Source of the DNA: Streptococcus parapneumoniae
Lineage (GTDB): Bacteria > Bacillota > Bacilli > Lactobacillales > Streptococcaceae
Length of the DNA stretch: 64,000 bases
Assembly: GCF_037076355.1 (NCBI RefSeq)
Contig: NZ_AP026968.1
Coordinates: 2,124,501-2,188,500 of the forward strand
Direction: 5' to 3'
The position numbers and the translations under genes are program-made. The notes under the pieces were generated by a model that did no database searches, was not told where the DNA came from, and worked only from the letters and a program-made list of their open reading frames with translations. Below, piece after piece: positions 24,818-33,375 of this stretch (positions are counted from its first letter, which is position 1; every line of letters begins with the position of its first letter).

Positions 24818-26971
24818 ATGACTTCTTATAAACGTACATTTGTTCCTCAAATAGATGCGAGAGACTGCGGTGTTGCTGCCTTAGCCTCGATTGCTAAATT
24901 CTATGGTTCAGATTTTTCTCTAGCTCACTTGAGAGAACTTGCAAAGACCAATAAAGAAGGAACGACTGCCCTTGGCATTGTAAAAGCCGCTGATGAAATG
25001 GGCTTTGAAACAAGACCGGTTCAAGCAGATAAAACGCTCTTTGACATGAGTGATGTCCCCTATCCATTTATCGTTCACGTTAACAAAGAAGGAAAACTCC
25101 AACATTACTATGTTGTCTATCAAACAAAGAAAGACTATCTGATTATTGGTGATCCTGACCCTTCTGTAAAAATCACTAAAATGTCAAAAGAACGCTTTTT
25201 CTCTGAATGGACTGGAGTAGCTATTTTTCTAGCTCCCAAACCCAGCTATCAACCCCATAAAGATAAAAAGAATGGTCTACTAAGCTTCCTTCCTCTGATT
25301 TTCAAACAAAAATCTCTCATTGCTTACATTGTTCTCTCAAGCTTATTGGTCACGATTATCAATATAGGTGGTTCTTATTATCTCCAAGGAATCTTAGATG
25401 AATACATCCCAAATCAGATGAAATCAACTTTAGGAATCATCTCAGTTGGTCTGGTTATCACCTATATCCTCCAACAAGTCATGAGCTTCTCCAGAGATTA
25501 TCTCCTAACCGTTCTGAGCCAGAGATTAAGCATTGATGTGATTTTATCCTATATTCGCCATATTTTTGAACTTCCTATGTCTTTCTTTGCGACACGTCGT
25601 ACAGGAGAAATCATTTCACGGTTCACAGATGCTAACTCTATTATAGATGCCTTGGCTTCTACCATTCTTTCTCTTTTCCTGGATGTTTCTATTCTGATTC
25701 TTGTAGGGGGAGTCTTACTGGCACAAAACCCTAATCTCTTCCTTCTTTCTCTTATTTCTATTCCTATATACATGTTCATCATCTTTTCTTTTATGAAGCC
25801 TTTCGAAAAAATGAACCATGATGTCATGCAAAGTAATTCTATGGTTAGCTCTGCCATTATCGAAGATATCAACGGGATTGAAACTATAAAGTCGCTCACA
25901 AGTGAAGAAAATCGCTATCAAAATATAGACAGCGAATTTGTAGATTATTTGGAAAAATCCTTTAAGCTCAGTAAATATTCTATTTTACAAACGAGTTTAA
26001 AGCAGGGAACAAAATTAGTTCTGAATATCCTTATCCTATGGTTTGGCGCTCAATTAGTCATATTGAGTAAAATTTCTATCGGTCAGCTGATTACCTTTAA
26101 CACACTTCTTTCTTACTTTACAACTCCTATGGAAAATATTATCAACCTCCAAACCAAACTCCAATCTGCGAAGGTCGCTAATAACCGTTTGAACGAAGTC
26201 TATCTAGTCGAATCTGAATTTAAAGTTCAAGAAAACCCTGTTCATTCACATTTTTTGATGGGCGATATTGAATTTGATGATCTTTCTTATAAGTATGGTT
26301 TTGGACGAGATACCTTAACAGATATTAATCTCACGATTAAACAAGGAGATAAGGTTAGCCTAGTTGGAGTTAGTGGTTCTGGTAAAACAACTTTAGCCAA
26401 AATGATTGTCAATTTCTTTGAACCCTACAAAGGACATATTTCCATCAATCATCAGGATATTAAAAACATTGATAAAAAAGTCTTGCGCCGTCATATTAAT
26501 TACCTACCCCAACAAGCCTATATCTTTAATGGCTCTATTTTGGAAAACTTAACCTTGAGTGGTAATCATATGATTAGTCAAGAAGATATTCTAAGAGCTT
26601 GTGAATTAGCTGAAATCCGTCAAGACATTGAAAGAATGCCTATGGGCTATCAAACTCAGCTCTCTGATGGAGCTGGTCTATCAGGAGGACAAAAGCAACG
26701 AATCGCTCTCGCTCGTGCTCTTTTAACTAAAGCTCCTGTTTTAATACTGGATGAAGCTACTAGCGGTCTTGATGTCTTGACTGAGAAAAAAGTTATAGAT
26801 AATCTTATGTCCCTAACTGATAAAACCATTCTCTTTGTAGCCCATCGTCTCAGTATAGCCGAACGAACCAACCGTGTCATTGTTCTTGACCAGGGGAAAA
26901 TCATTGAAGTGGGTAGTCACCAAGAGTTAATGCAGGCGCAAGGTTTCTACCATCATCTATTCAATAAATAA
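24818..26971 (+). CDS. blpA: peptide-processing ABC transporter BlpA (C39 peptidase)
   Basis: Exporter that removes double-glycine leaders and secretes the BlpC pheromone and bacteriocins. 717 aa, full length and uninterrupted. The N-terminal C39 peptidase has QIDARDCGVAALAS (catalytic Cys17) and QHYYVVY (His) followed by GDPD. The six-helix membrane domain covers about 160-440, and the ATPase has GVSGSGKTT, LSGGQKQR and ILDEATSGLD. The ATG at 24818 with AAAGGA is preferred over a TTG two codons earlier. In many pneumococci this gene is frameshifted and dependent on ComAB; here it appears functional. It is ten bases ahead of blpB. Confidence 0.95.
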   Translation: MTSYKRTFVPQIDARDCGVAALASIAKFYGSDFSLAHLRELAKTNKEGTTALGIVKAADEMGFETRPVQADKTLFDMSDVPYPFIVHVNKEGKLQHYYVVYQTKKDYLIIGDPDPSVKITKMSKERFFSEWTGVAIFLAPKPSYQPHKDKKNGLLSFLPLIFKQKSLIAYIVLSSLLVTIINIGGSYYLQGILDEYIPNQMKSTLGIISVGLVITYILQQVMSFSRDYLLTVLSQRLSIDVILSYIRHIFELPMSFFATRRTGEIISRFTDANSIIDALASTILSLFLDVSILILVGGVLLAQNPNLFLLSLISIPIYMFIIFSFMKPFEKMNHDVMQSNSMVSSAIIEDINGIETIKSLTSEENRYQNIDSEFVDYLEKSFKLSKYSILQTSLKQGTKLVLNILILWFGAQLVILSKISIGQLITFNTLLSYFTTPMENIINLQTKLQSAKVANNRLNEVYLVESEFKVQENPVHSHFLMGDIEFDDLSYKYGFGRDTLTDINLTIKQGDKVSLVGVSGSGKTTLAKMIVNFFEPYKGHISINHQDIKNIDKKVLRRHINYLPQQAYIFNGSILENLTLSGNHMISQEDILRACELAEIRQDIERMPMGYQTQLSDGAGLSGGQKQRIALARALLTKAPVLILDEATSGLDVLTEKKVIDNLMSLTDKTILFVAHRLSIAERTNRVIVLDQGKIIEVGSHQELMQAQGFYHHLFNK

Positions 26972-26981
26972 GGAGAATGTC

Positions 26982-28343
26982 ATGAATCCTAATCTTTTTA
27001 GAAGCGTCGAGTTTTATCAGAGACGTTACCATAACTATGCGACAGTGTTAATTATACCTCTTTCATTACTACTTACTTTCATCTTGATTTTCTCCCTTGT
27101 TGCCACAAAAGAAATTACTGTTACTTCCCAAGGAGAAATCGCCCCTACAAGTGTCATTGCATCTATTCAGTCAACCAGTGATAATCCTATCCTTGCTAAT
27201 CATTTAGTGGCAAATCAAGTAGTTGAAAAAGGTGACTTACTCATCAAATACTCTGAAACAATGGAAGAAAGTCAGAAAACTGCCTTAGAAACTCAATTAC
27301 AAAGACTTGAGAAGCAAAAAGAAGGACTTGGAATTTTGAAACAAAGCTTAGAAAAAGCGACTGATCTTTTTTCTGGCAAGGATGAGTTTGGCTACCATAA
27401 TACCTTTAGGAATTTTACTAAACAATCCCATGATATTGAACTGGGTATCACAAAGACTAACACTGAGGTTTCAAATCAAGCTAATCTTGCCAATAGCAGT
27501 TCATCAGCTATTGAACAAGAAATTTCAAAAGTTCAGCAGCAGATTGGAGAATACCAGGAGCTGAGTGATGCTATCATAAATAAAAGGGCTCGCTTACCAA
27601 CTGGCAATCCGCACCAGTCAATTTTGAATCGTTATCTTGTAGCCTCACAAAGACAAACACAAGGAACTGCAGAGGAGCCATTTTTATCTCAGATTAATCA
27701 AAGTATTGCAGGTCTTGAATCATCTATCGCAAGCCTCAAAATTCAGCAAGCTGGTATCGGAAGTGTAGCAACTTATGATAACAGTTTAGCAACCAAAATT
27801 GAAGTACTCCGCACTCAATTTTTACAAACAGCCTCACAGCAACAACTAACAGTGGAGAATCAATTAACAGAATTAAAAGTACAGCTAGATCAAGCAACGC
27901 AGCGCTTAGAAAACAATACTTTAACCGCTCCAAGTAAAGGTATCGTTCATCTGAACAGCGAATTTGAAGGTAAAAATAGAATTCCAACTGGTACAGAAAT
28001 TGCTCAAATATTCCCTATCATCACAGATACAAGAGAAGTACTAATCACTTACTACGTATCTTCTGACTATCTACCTCTACTAGATAAAGGACAAACTGTA
28101 AGATTAAAACTGGAGAAGATTGGAAATCACGGCACCACCATCATCGGCCAACTTCAGACAATTGATCAAACTCCTACCAGAACAGAGCAAGGCAATCTCT
28201 TTAAACTAACCGCTCTTGCAAAACTATCTAATGAGGATAGTAAACTCATCCAATACGGCTTACAAGGTCGCGTCACTAGTGTAACTGCAAAGAAAACATA
28301 TTTTGATTATTTCAAAGATAAAATTTTAACACATTCTGATTAA
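26982..28343 (+). CDS. blpB: BlpB accessory protein of the peptide exporter
   Basis: HlyD/ComB-type membrane-fusion partner of BlpA, 453 aa. There is one N-terminal helix (about residues 20-45, VLIIPLSLLLTFILIFSLV), then a beta/lipoyl-like stretch (ITVTSQGEIAPTSVIASIQS), a long coiled-coil (about 95-310, rich in Gln, Glu and Leu) and a C-terminal beta domain beginning TLTAPSKGIVHLNSEFEG. An AAGGAG site precedes the ATG, ten bases after blpA. It is needed with BlpA for secretion of the pheromone and bacteriocins. Confidence 0.94.
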   Translation: MNPNLFRSVEFYQRRYHNYATVLIIPLSLLLTFILIFSLVATKEITVTSQGEIAPTSVIASIQSTSDNPILANHLVANQVVEKGDLLIKYSETMEESQKTALETQLQRLEKQKEGLGILKQSLEKATDLFSGKDEFGYHNTFRNFTKQSHDIELGITKTNTEVSNQANLANSSSSAIEQEISKVQQQIGEYQELSDAIINKRARLPTGNPHQSILNRYLVASQRQTQGTAEEPFLSQINQSIAGLESSIASLKIQQAGIGSVATYDNSLATKIEVLRTQFLQTASQQQLTVENQLTELKVQLDQATQRLENNTLTAPSKGIVHLNSEFEGKNRIPTGTEIAQIFPIITDTREVLITYYVSSDYLPLLDKGQTVRLKLEKIGNHGTTIIGQLQTIDQTPTRTEQGNLFKLTALAKLSNEDSKLIQYGLQGRVTSVTAKKTYFDYFKDKILTHSD

Positions 28344-28399
28344 TTTTCAGATAACACTCTATAACTATTTATTATCTTATCAAAAAGGAGAATCATAAC

Positions 28400-28540
28400 A
28401 TGGATAAGAAACAAAACCTAACTTCATTTCAAAAACTAACAACTACTGAACTCAACCAGATTACAGGTGGAGGATTGTGGGAAGAGCTATATGAAACTAT
28501 AACAACACCATTAAAATTACGGACTACTTTCAAACCATAA
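28400..28540 (+). CDS. blpC: BlpC peptide pheromone precursor, unusual mature sequence
   Basis: 46 codons with an AAAGGAG site. The leader MDKKQNLTSFQKLTTTELNQ followed by ITGG is the conserved BlpC leader. Cleavage after Gly-Gly releases a 22-residue peptide that starts GLWEELYETITTP and ends LKLRTTFKP. The GLWE start is shared with some pneumococcal BlpC types, but the remainder does not match any pherotype that I recall. It is exported by BlpAB and sensed by BlpH, which activates BlpR. Transcribed as the third gene of blpABC, so the pheromone induces its own production. Confidence 0.92.
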   Translation: MDKKQNLTSFQKLTTTELNQITGGGLWEELYETITTPLKLRTTFKP

Positions 28541-28557
28541 AAAATCTATAGAATTAT

Positions 28558-28605
28558 AAAAACGCATAATATCAGATTTCAAAATGACTGATACTATGCG
28601 TTTTA
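28558..28605. terminator. bidirectional terminator between blpC and blpH
   Basis: AAAACGCATA and TATGCGTTTT stem with an inner ATCAG/CTGAT pair between convergent genes. Same family as the hairpins at 11963-12013 and 57477-57525. Confidence 0.8.
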
Positions 28606-28646
28606 TCATGAAAAGATTATAGAAGATACAAGTCACCCATCCCCAC

Positions 28647-29981
28647 CTATACTTCTATCTCTAAGACTTGTTTAAATCTAAAATTAGAACTTGTAGTTTT
28701 TAGAATGATATTTGGGTATTTTGTCAAAATACTATTAACATTAGACAAACCAACTCCTCTATTCTGCCCTTTAGACGACATTCCTCTCTCAAATATTTTT
28801 GTAACATCAATCTCTCTATCTAGGGTCGGATTTTGGATAATTAAAACTTGCTTATTATTTCTCATATCTTCAAAAAAACAAACACTTAGAGGTTCCTCGA
28901 CAGTGGCGCTTGCAGCGGCCTCTATCGCGTTATCTAACAATATAGAAACAACTGTTAAAAAATCAATTTCCTCAATCTTTTTGATAACGATTGGTTTTTC
29001 TATTTCCAAAGAAACTGGCACTAGTAAACTCTGAGCCTCGGATAATTTTGAGATTAATAAACTCTTCAAGGATAAATCCTCTATATTCCTCAATCTCACT
29101 ACATCAAATTTTGTATCTTTTAAATTTTTCCCTGAGTCTTTCAAGACACTGTCATAAATTTGAGCAACTAAATCAATATCTTTTCGGTCTATCCCTATCT
29201 TTAAACTTGTTAAGATATTTGCATAATCATGCCTAAAGCTTCTAACCTCTTGATAAAGTCCTTCTACTTGTTTACTATAGCTCTTAAGATTTTGAAGTTG
29301 AATCTCTTTTTGAAGTACTAAATCTTTTTGCAATTCCTCACGTACATTTCTGTCCAGTATATTGACAAAATAGATAAATAAAAAGAAATAGATTGCAGTT
29401 ATAGCTCCTTGATAATGATTTACAGATAAATTCAGGCTGTTTTTAATGTAACCAATAAAAGGAATAAGGATAAAATAACCCAACATTGCAGCATTAGCAA
29501 TCCTCATTATTTGATCCAGATGTTTATCCAACACTTTACTTCTTAAATAGCTAAAATCATACTGAAAAACTTTTATTATAAGCAAAGATAGGAGACTTGC
29601 TAAAATTGAGAAAATGGTGGCATCGTAATAAACATATATGTCTGTTAAACTAGCAAAATTAGGAATAATAAAATCAACAAAAAAATCATAGATGATCGAC
29701 CAAAATGTGATAGGAAACAGAGCATAAAAAAGTGTCGATATCAGACTGTATTTCTTTTTATCCAACAACAATGTATAGATAATAAAAAAGATGGGATAAT
29801 CTAGTACTGTAATAACAACAGGGATATAGAACATCTTAATCAAGGTTAAAAGTAAAAACTCTAATAAAAAATAGAAAAACAATAACTCTAAAGATCTCTT
29901 TATAGTCAATTGATAGCCATAAATTTTTGCATGAAGAAATAAAAATATGTAAAAATTCAAAGATACTAACACAAATGACAT
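28647..29981 (-). CDS. blpH: BlpH sensor histidine kinase
   Basis: Membrane receptor for BlpC, 444 aa, HPK10/ComD class. Six or seven helices occupy residues 1-220, a coiled linker follows, then the H-box FRHDYANILTSL (phospho-His near 250), N-box LDNAIEAA and the glycine-rich GVGLSNVNSI. The kinase passes phosphate to BlpR. The gene begins three bases after blpR. The N-terminal helices determine which pheromone is recognised, so this sequence should have co-evolved with the atypical BlpC next door. Confidence 0.93.
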   Translation of the reverse strand: MSFVLVSLNFYIFLFLHAKIYGYQLTIKRSLELLFFYFLLEFLLLTLIKMFYIPVVITVLDYPIFFIIYTLLLDKKKYSLISTLFYALFPITFWSIIYDFFVDFIIPNFASLTDIYVYYDATIFSILASLLSLLIIKVFQYDFSYLRSKVLDKHLDQIMRIANAAMLGYFILIPFIGYIKNSLNLSVNHYQGAITAIYFFLFIYFVNILDRNVREELQKDLVLQKEIQLQNLKSYSKQVEGLYQEVRSFRHDYANILTSLKIGIDRKDIDLVAQIYDSVLKDSGKNLKDTKFDVVRLRNIEDLSLKSLLISKLSEAQSLLVPVSLEIEKPIVIKKIEEIDFLTVVSILLDNAIEAAASATVEEPLSVCFFEDMRNNKQVLIIQNPTLDREIDVTKIFERGMSSKGQNRGVGLSNVNSILTKYPNIILKTTSSNFRFKQVLEIEV

Positions 29982-29984
29982 TTA

Positions 29985-30734
29985 CTACTCCTTACTATCA
30001 TGTAAATCTTTAACTATATTCAGCAATGCCCTCATTTTTAACCTAGATACTAGGCAACTTGACCCGTTCTTCAAATAGACTAGTTTTTCTTCCTTATCTA
30101 TTGAAGAGATATTATAAGGATTCACAATAAAAGAACGATGACACTGAACCAATCTGGGTTCTTGCTTCAATATATCAGAAATTTTACCGTAAAATTCTAT
30201 TCTTTCTCTCATAGAATAAAGAACTAGCTTATGAGGAATCATTGACGTTTCTATATAAAGCAAATCCGAAAATGGAACCTGAACGAGTGCTTTAGAATTT
30301 GTAAACACAAAAGAATCTTCAGTCATTAGTTGATGTTTATTCTTGTGAACATAAGCGATTGCCTTTTCCACACGTTCCCTAAAAGAGCTTTCAGGCAATT
30401 CCTTATCAATAAAATCTAAAGCTGATACTTGATATTGAAAACTAACAGGCATAAATTCTGAATGAGTTGTTACAAAAACAATGACTGCATTTGGATCTCT
30501 ATCTCTGATTTCCAAAGCAATATCTAACCCTTTTCTAACATCGTTTTTAATTTCAATATCCAAAAAGAAAAGTTGATGACCTCCACGTTCCATCATATCT
30601 TCTAACAATTGATTCGGTTTACCATAAACACCACAGTGCTTTACTTCCCAACAATTCTTCTCTAAAATATCATACACCAGATTTTCCATCCTAGTCTGCT
30701 GTATAAAATCATCCTCTAATATAAAGATATTCAT
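29985..30734 (-). CDS. blpR: BlpR response regulator, LytTR type
   Basis: 249 aa. The receiver domain (1-125) has acidic residues near the start (ILEDD), the phospho-acceptor Asp in FFLDIEIKND near 59, and the Lys in FIDKELPE. The LytTR DNA-binding domain (about 145-245) has IETSMIPHKLVLYS, CHRSFIVNPYNISSID and LKNGSSCLVSRLK. It activates the bacteriocin, blpABC and blpT promoters through 21-base-phased repeats. It overlaps blpS by four bases and precedes blpH by three, forming a compact blpSRH operon. Confidence 0.93.
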   Translation of the reverse strand: MNIFILEDDFIQQTRMENLVYDILEKNCWEVKHCGVYGKPNQLLEDMMERGGHQLFFLDIEIKNDVRKGLDIALEIRDRDPNAVIVFVTTHSEFMPVSFQYQVSALDFIDKELPESSFRERVEKAIAYVHKNKHQLMTEDSFVFTNSKALVQVPFSDLLYIETSMIPHKLVLYSMRERIEFYGKISDILKQEPRLVQCHRSFIVNPYNISSIDKEEKLVYLKNGSSCLVSRLKMRALLNIVKDLHDSKE

Positions 30735-31078
30735 TTCTCGTCTCCTTTAGTATTTAACCATCTTTCTTTTACAGTTTTAAAATATCTTCTAGAGCAGATA
30801 ATATCCGATACTCTTTCATCCATAAATAAAATGGTCTTCGTTTCATACTTCAATCCTATTACTTTGGATAAGTTAACAAGAAACTTTCTATGACACCTGA
30901 ACAATTTCCCCAGACTCATTTCCTCAACTCTAGCTAGGCTCATATACTTCTCAAATACTCCATCAGCTGTAATAAAAATAACAGCATGTGCCTTCGTAGG
31001 ATGTGTTGTCACATAGTAAACCTTAGAATGAGGCACTTTAACAACTGCTCTGCCTTGGCTTAAAATATATTCTTGCAT
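30731..31078 (-). CDS. blpS: BlpS, stand-alone LytTR DNA-binding protein
   Basis: 115 aa consisting only of a LytTR domain (VYYVTTHPTKAHAVIFITADG, then LFRCHRKFLVNLSKVIGL and RVSDIICSRRYFKTVKERW), without a receiver. First gene of the blpSRH operon, overlapping blpR by ATGA. It can be expected to bind the same repeats as BlpR and modulate the response. Its exact role is not established. Confidence 0.88.
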   Translation of the reverse strand: MQEYILSQGRAVVKVPHSKVYYVTTHPTKAHAVIFITADGVFEKYMSLARVEEMSLGKLFRCHRKFLVNLSKVIGLKYETKTILFMDERVSDIICSRRYFKTVKERWLNTKGDEK

Positions 31079-31177
31079 ATTTTTCCTCCTTACTCTCCTA
31101 TATCATATCAAAACTAGTATCCTATGATGGAAAAAATCTTAAAAGGTATCTGAGTTATCATAAATGGTTATTTTTCA

Positions 31178-31244
31178 ACATTTCATGCTAACAGTTATAC
31201 AATCTAAGATTTCGACATCTTCTATCGGATGTTTTTGATATGAT
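31178..31244 (+). promoter_or_regulatory. BlpR-type promoter of blpT
   Basis: ACATTTCAT (31178-31186) and ACAATCTAA (31199-31207) are in 21-base phase, followed after 31 bases by an extended -10 TGA-TATGAT (31239-31244). The first half-site nearly matches those of the bacteriocin promoter; the second is weaker. Confidence 0.6.
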
Positions 31245-31261
31245 AGAGCCAGAGGAGAAAT

Positions 31262-31648
31262 ATGGATACAATTCAAATTCTACATTTTTCATTATTAGGA
31301 TATATCATCACAAGTGACATCAATTCTTATATTAAAGAAAACTTATCAACAAAAACGAGAATTATAGTTTCTAGGCGTATCATCTATTCCTATAACACTA
31401 CTACCTATTTTATCATAAAATCAATGTTTTTATCTTCAGATACAATGTATTCTTATATAGAAGATATACGACTCCGTTCTGAATTTGCCAACATTATCAT
31501 CATAGGAAGTTACATTGATTATGATAAACTTTTCCGTAGTCATTACAGAATATTCGGTGTCATTGATACAGCTAGAAATCATTCTTTACAATCTATACGA
31601 CAAGAAATTCACTCATATTTAGATGGTATTTATAATAACCTGAAATAA
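31262..31648 (+). CDS. blpT: BlpT-like protein of unknown function
   Basis: 128 aa, no signal peptide, AT-rich, beginning MDTIQILHFSLLGYIITSD with two fairly hydrophobic strands (IIVSRRIIYSYN, ANIIIIGSYIDYD). A GAGGAG site precedes the ATG. Divergent from blpS and carrying its own BlpR-type promoter, it holds the position and length of blpT in pneumococcal blp loci. The symbol rests mainly on this position. Function unknown. The 56 bases after the stop lead directly into the right 71-bp repeat. Confidence 0.6.
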   Translation: MDTIQILHFSLLGYIITSDINSYIKENLSTKTRIIVSRRIIYSYNTTTYFIIKSMFLSSDTMYSYIEDIRLRSEFANIIIIGSYIDYDKLFRSHYRIFGVIDTARNHSLQSIRQEIHSYLDGIYNNLK

Positions 31649-31704
31649 ATTAGGTTTGGTAGTCTTTATACATTTCCTCAGCATACATGGCTTCAACAAC
31701 TTTC

Positions 31705-31775
31705 AAAAAATCACTGCCCTCCCCAGACCAACCTGAGGAAAGCAGTGATTCTTATTTTAGGAGTTAGGAATGAAT
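31705..31775 (-). repeat. 71-bp direct repeat, right copy, and terminator of the sugar ABC operon
   Basis: One mismatch to 23127-23197. On the minus strand the hairpin AATCACTGC...GCAGTGATT with T-run lies just behind the binding-protein stop (31794) and is clearly that operon's terminator. The blp locus lies precisely between the two copies. Confidence 0.9.
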
Positions 31776-31793
31776 ACACGAAATCAATTGATC

Positions 31794-33272
31794 TTATGAT
31801 TTTTTGTTTTTCAAGAATTCATCGTATTGTTTTTGCATTTCGTTCAATACTTTTTCGTAGGCACCTTCAGATTTCAATTTTTCCATCAATTCTGGAATCG
31901 CTTTATCTGGGTCTACAGTACCAGTGTTGATAGCTGTATCAAATTGTTGCATTGTGTTAGAAATAGCTGAGATTTCAGATTTCACATTGTCAGTGTTAAA
32001 GATAAATCCAAGCGCTGGAGATTCTTTAGCTTCTGCCAATTCTTTCTTAGAATCTGCAATTTGTTGATCTGTAACGTTTTCGTTGATGTAAAGAATCCAG
32101 TTGTTACCAGTGTTCCATCCACTCATGTGAGTGTTTCCTTTGTAGCCATCAAGAACGCGAACACGGTTTTCTTTACCTTCAATTTTTTCCCAGTTCTTGC
32201 CTTCTGGACCGTAAACAAGGCCGTTCAAAAGTTCTGGGTTCGTATTCAAGAGGTTCAAGATTTCCATTGATTTTTCTTTGTTCTTAGAGTTGTTTGAGAT
32301 GACAAAGTTAGCAACTTGTGTTGTTTGGTTTTTCTTAATAAAGTTTGTGATTGGTTTGATTTGGATGTCTTTGTTAGCAACGCGTGAGAGCAAGCTGTTA
32401 CCGTAGTCAGCTGGTCCTACTGTCTCTTCACGAACGAACCAAGTATCTTGTTGAAGGTCAAATGTAGTGTCACTTGTTGCGACGTCTTTTGGAATGTAGC
32501 CAGCTTCATAGAATTTGTGAAGAGTCTTCAAGTGTTCTTTGAAACGAGGAACGTCATAACGGTTTACAATCTTAGTAGTATCCCCTTCAAGGTCGATAAC
32601 GAATGGAAGACCGTTTGCTACTGGGTAGTCAAAGTTCTCAGAAGGGATGAAGTTCTTAGTAGCTGCAAATGGTACTACGTCTGGAGCTTTTTCTTTGATT
32701 TGTTTCAAGACTGGCTCAAGAGTTTCGTAAGAAGTAACACCTGAAATATCGATACCATATTTGGCAAGGAGAGTTCCGTTGAAGGCGAAGTTTTGAGATG
32801 ATGCAACGTTGGCTGCAACTGGAACAGCGTAAATTTTACCGTTTACAGTATTACCCTTGATGTAGGCTGGGTCAAGTGCTTTGTAAAGGTCTTTACCTTC
32901 TTTTTTGTACAATTCTGTCAAGTCAGCATAAGCACCTTTTTGAGCATTTACAATATAGTTATCTGCAAAGGCAATATCATAGTTTTCACCAGATGATGTG
33001 ATAACTGACATTTTCTTACCATAGTCACCCCAGCCAAGGTATTGGATATCCAATTTGGCACCAACTTTTTCTTCGATGATTTTGTTGGCATTTGCTAACA
33101 ATTCATCCAAGTTGTCTGGTTTGTCACCGATTTGGTACATTTTGATAACAGGTTTGTCACCTGAATCAGCAGCTTTTTTGCTGTTACCTGTCAAATTTCC
33201 ACAAGCAGCAAGACCTGCAGCCAAAGCGACTACACTAGCAGATGTAAAAGCATATTTTTTCCAGTTTTTCAT
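31794..33272 (-). CDS. sugar ABC transporter substrate-binding lipoprotein (family 1, LplA-like)
   Basis: 492-aa extracellular lipoprotein. The signal MKNWKKYAFTSASVVALAAG has lipobox LAAC, giving a lipidated Cys near residue 24. The mature part begins with a Gly/Lys/Ser-rich linker and a family 1 solute-binding fold, as in LplA/YtcQ-type proteins that take up oligosaccharides. The ATG at 33272 has GGAG in front. Third gene after two permease genes; no ATPase is in the operon, so a shared MsmK-type ATPase is expected. The sugar is unknown; proximity to N-glycan hydrolases 10 kb away is suggestive only. Confidence 0.9.
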   Translation of the reverse strand: MKNWKKYAFTSASVVALAAGLAACGNLTGNSKKAADSGDKPVIKMYQIGDKPDNLDELLANANKIIEEKVGAKLDIQYLGWGDYGKKMSVITSSGENYDIAFADNYIVNAQKGAYADLTELYKKEGKDLYKALDPAYIKGNTVNGKIYAVPVAANVASSQNFAFNGTLLAKYGIDISGVTSYETLEPVLKQIKEKAPDVVPFAATKNFIPSENFDYPVANGLPFVIDLEGDTTKIVNRYDVPRFKEHLKTLHKFYEAGYIPKDVATSDTTFDLQQDTWFVREETVGPADYGNSLLSRVANKDIQIKPITNFIKKNQTTQVANFVISNNSKNKEKSMEILNLLNTNPELLNGLVYGPEGKNWEKIEGKENRVRVLDGYKGNTHMSGWNTGNNWILYINENVTDQQIADSKKELAEAKESPALGFIFNTDNVKSEISAISNTMQQFDTAINTGTVDPDKAIPELMEKLKSEGAYEKVLNEMQKQYDEFLKNKKS

Positions 33273-33375
33273 GATAAAAACTCCTTTTTTTATTTTTAAA
33301 CTTATAAACAATGTAATGATCTTAACTTCACACAAGGGAAGTTGGGAACTGAGAAATGTTCTTTCTCAATAAGCA

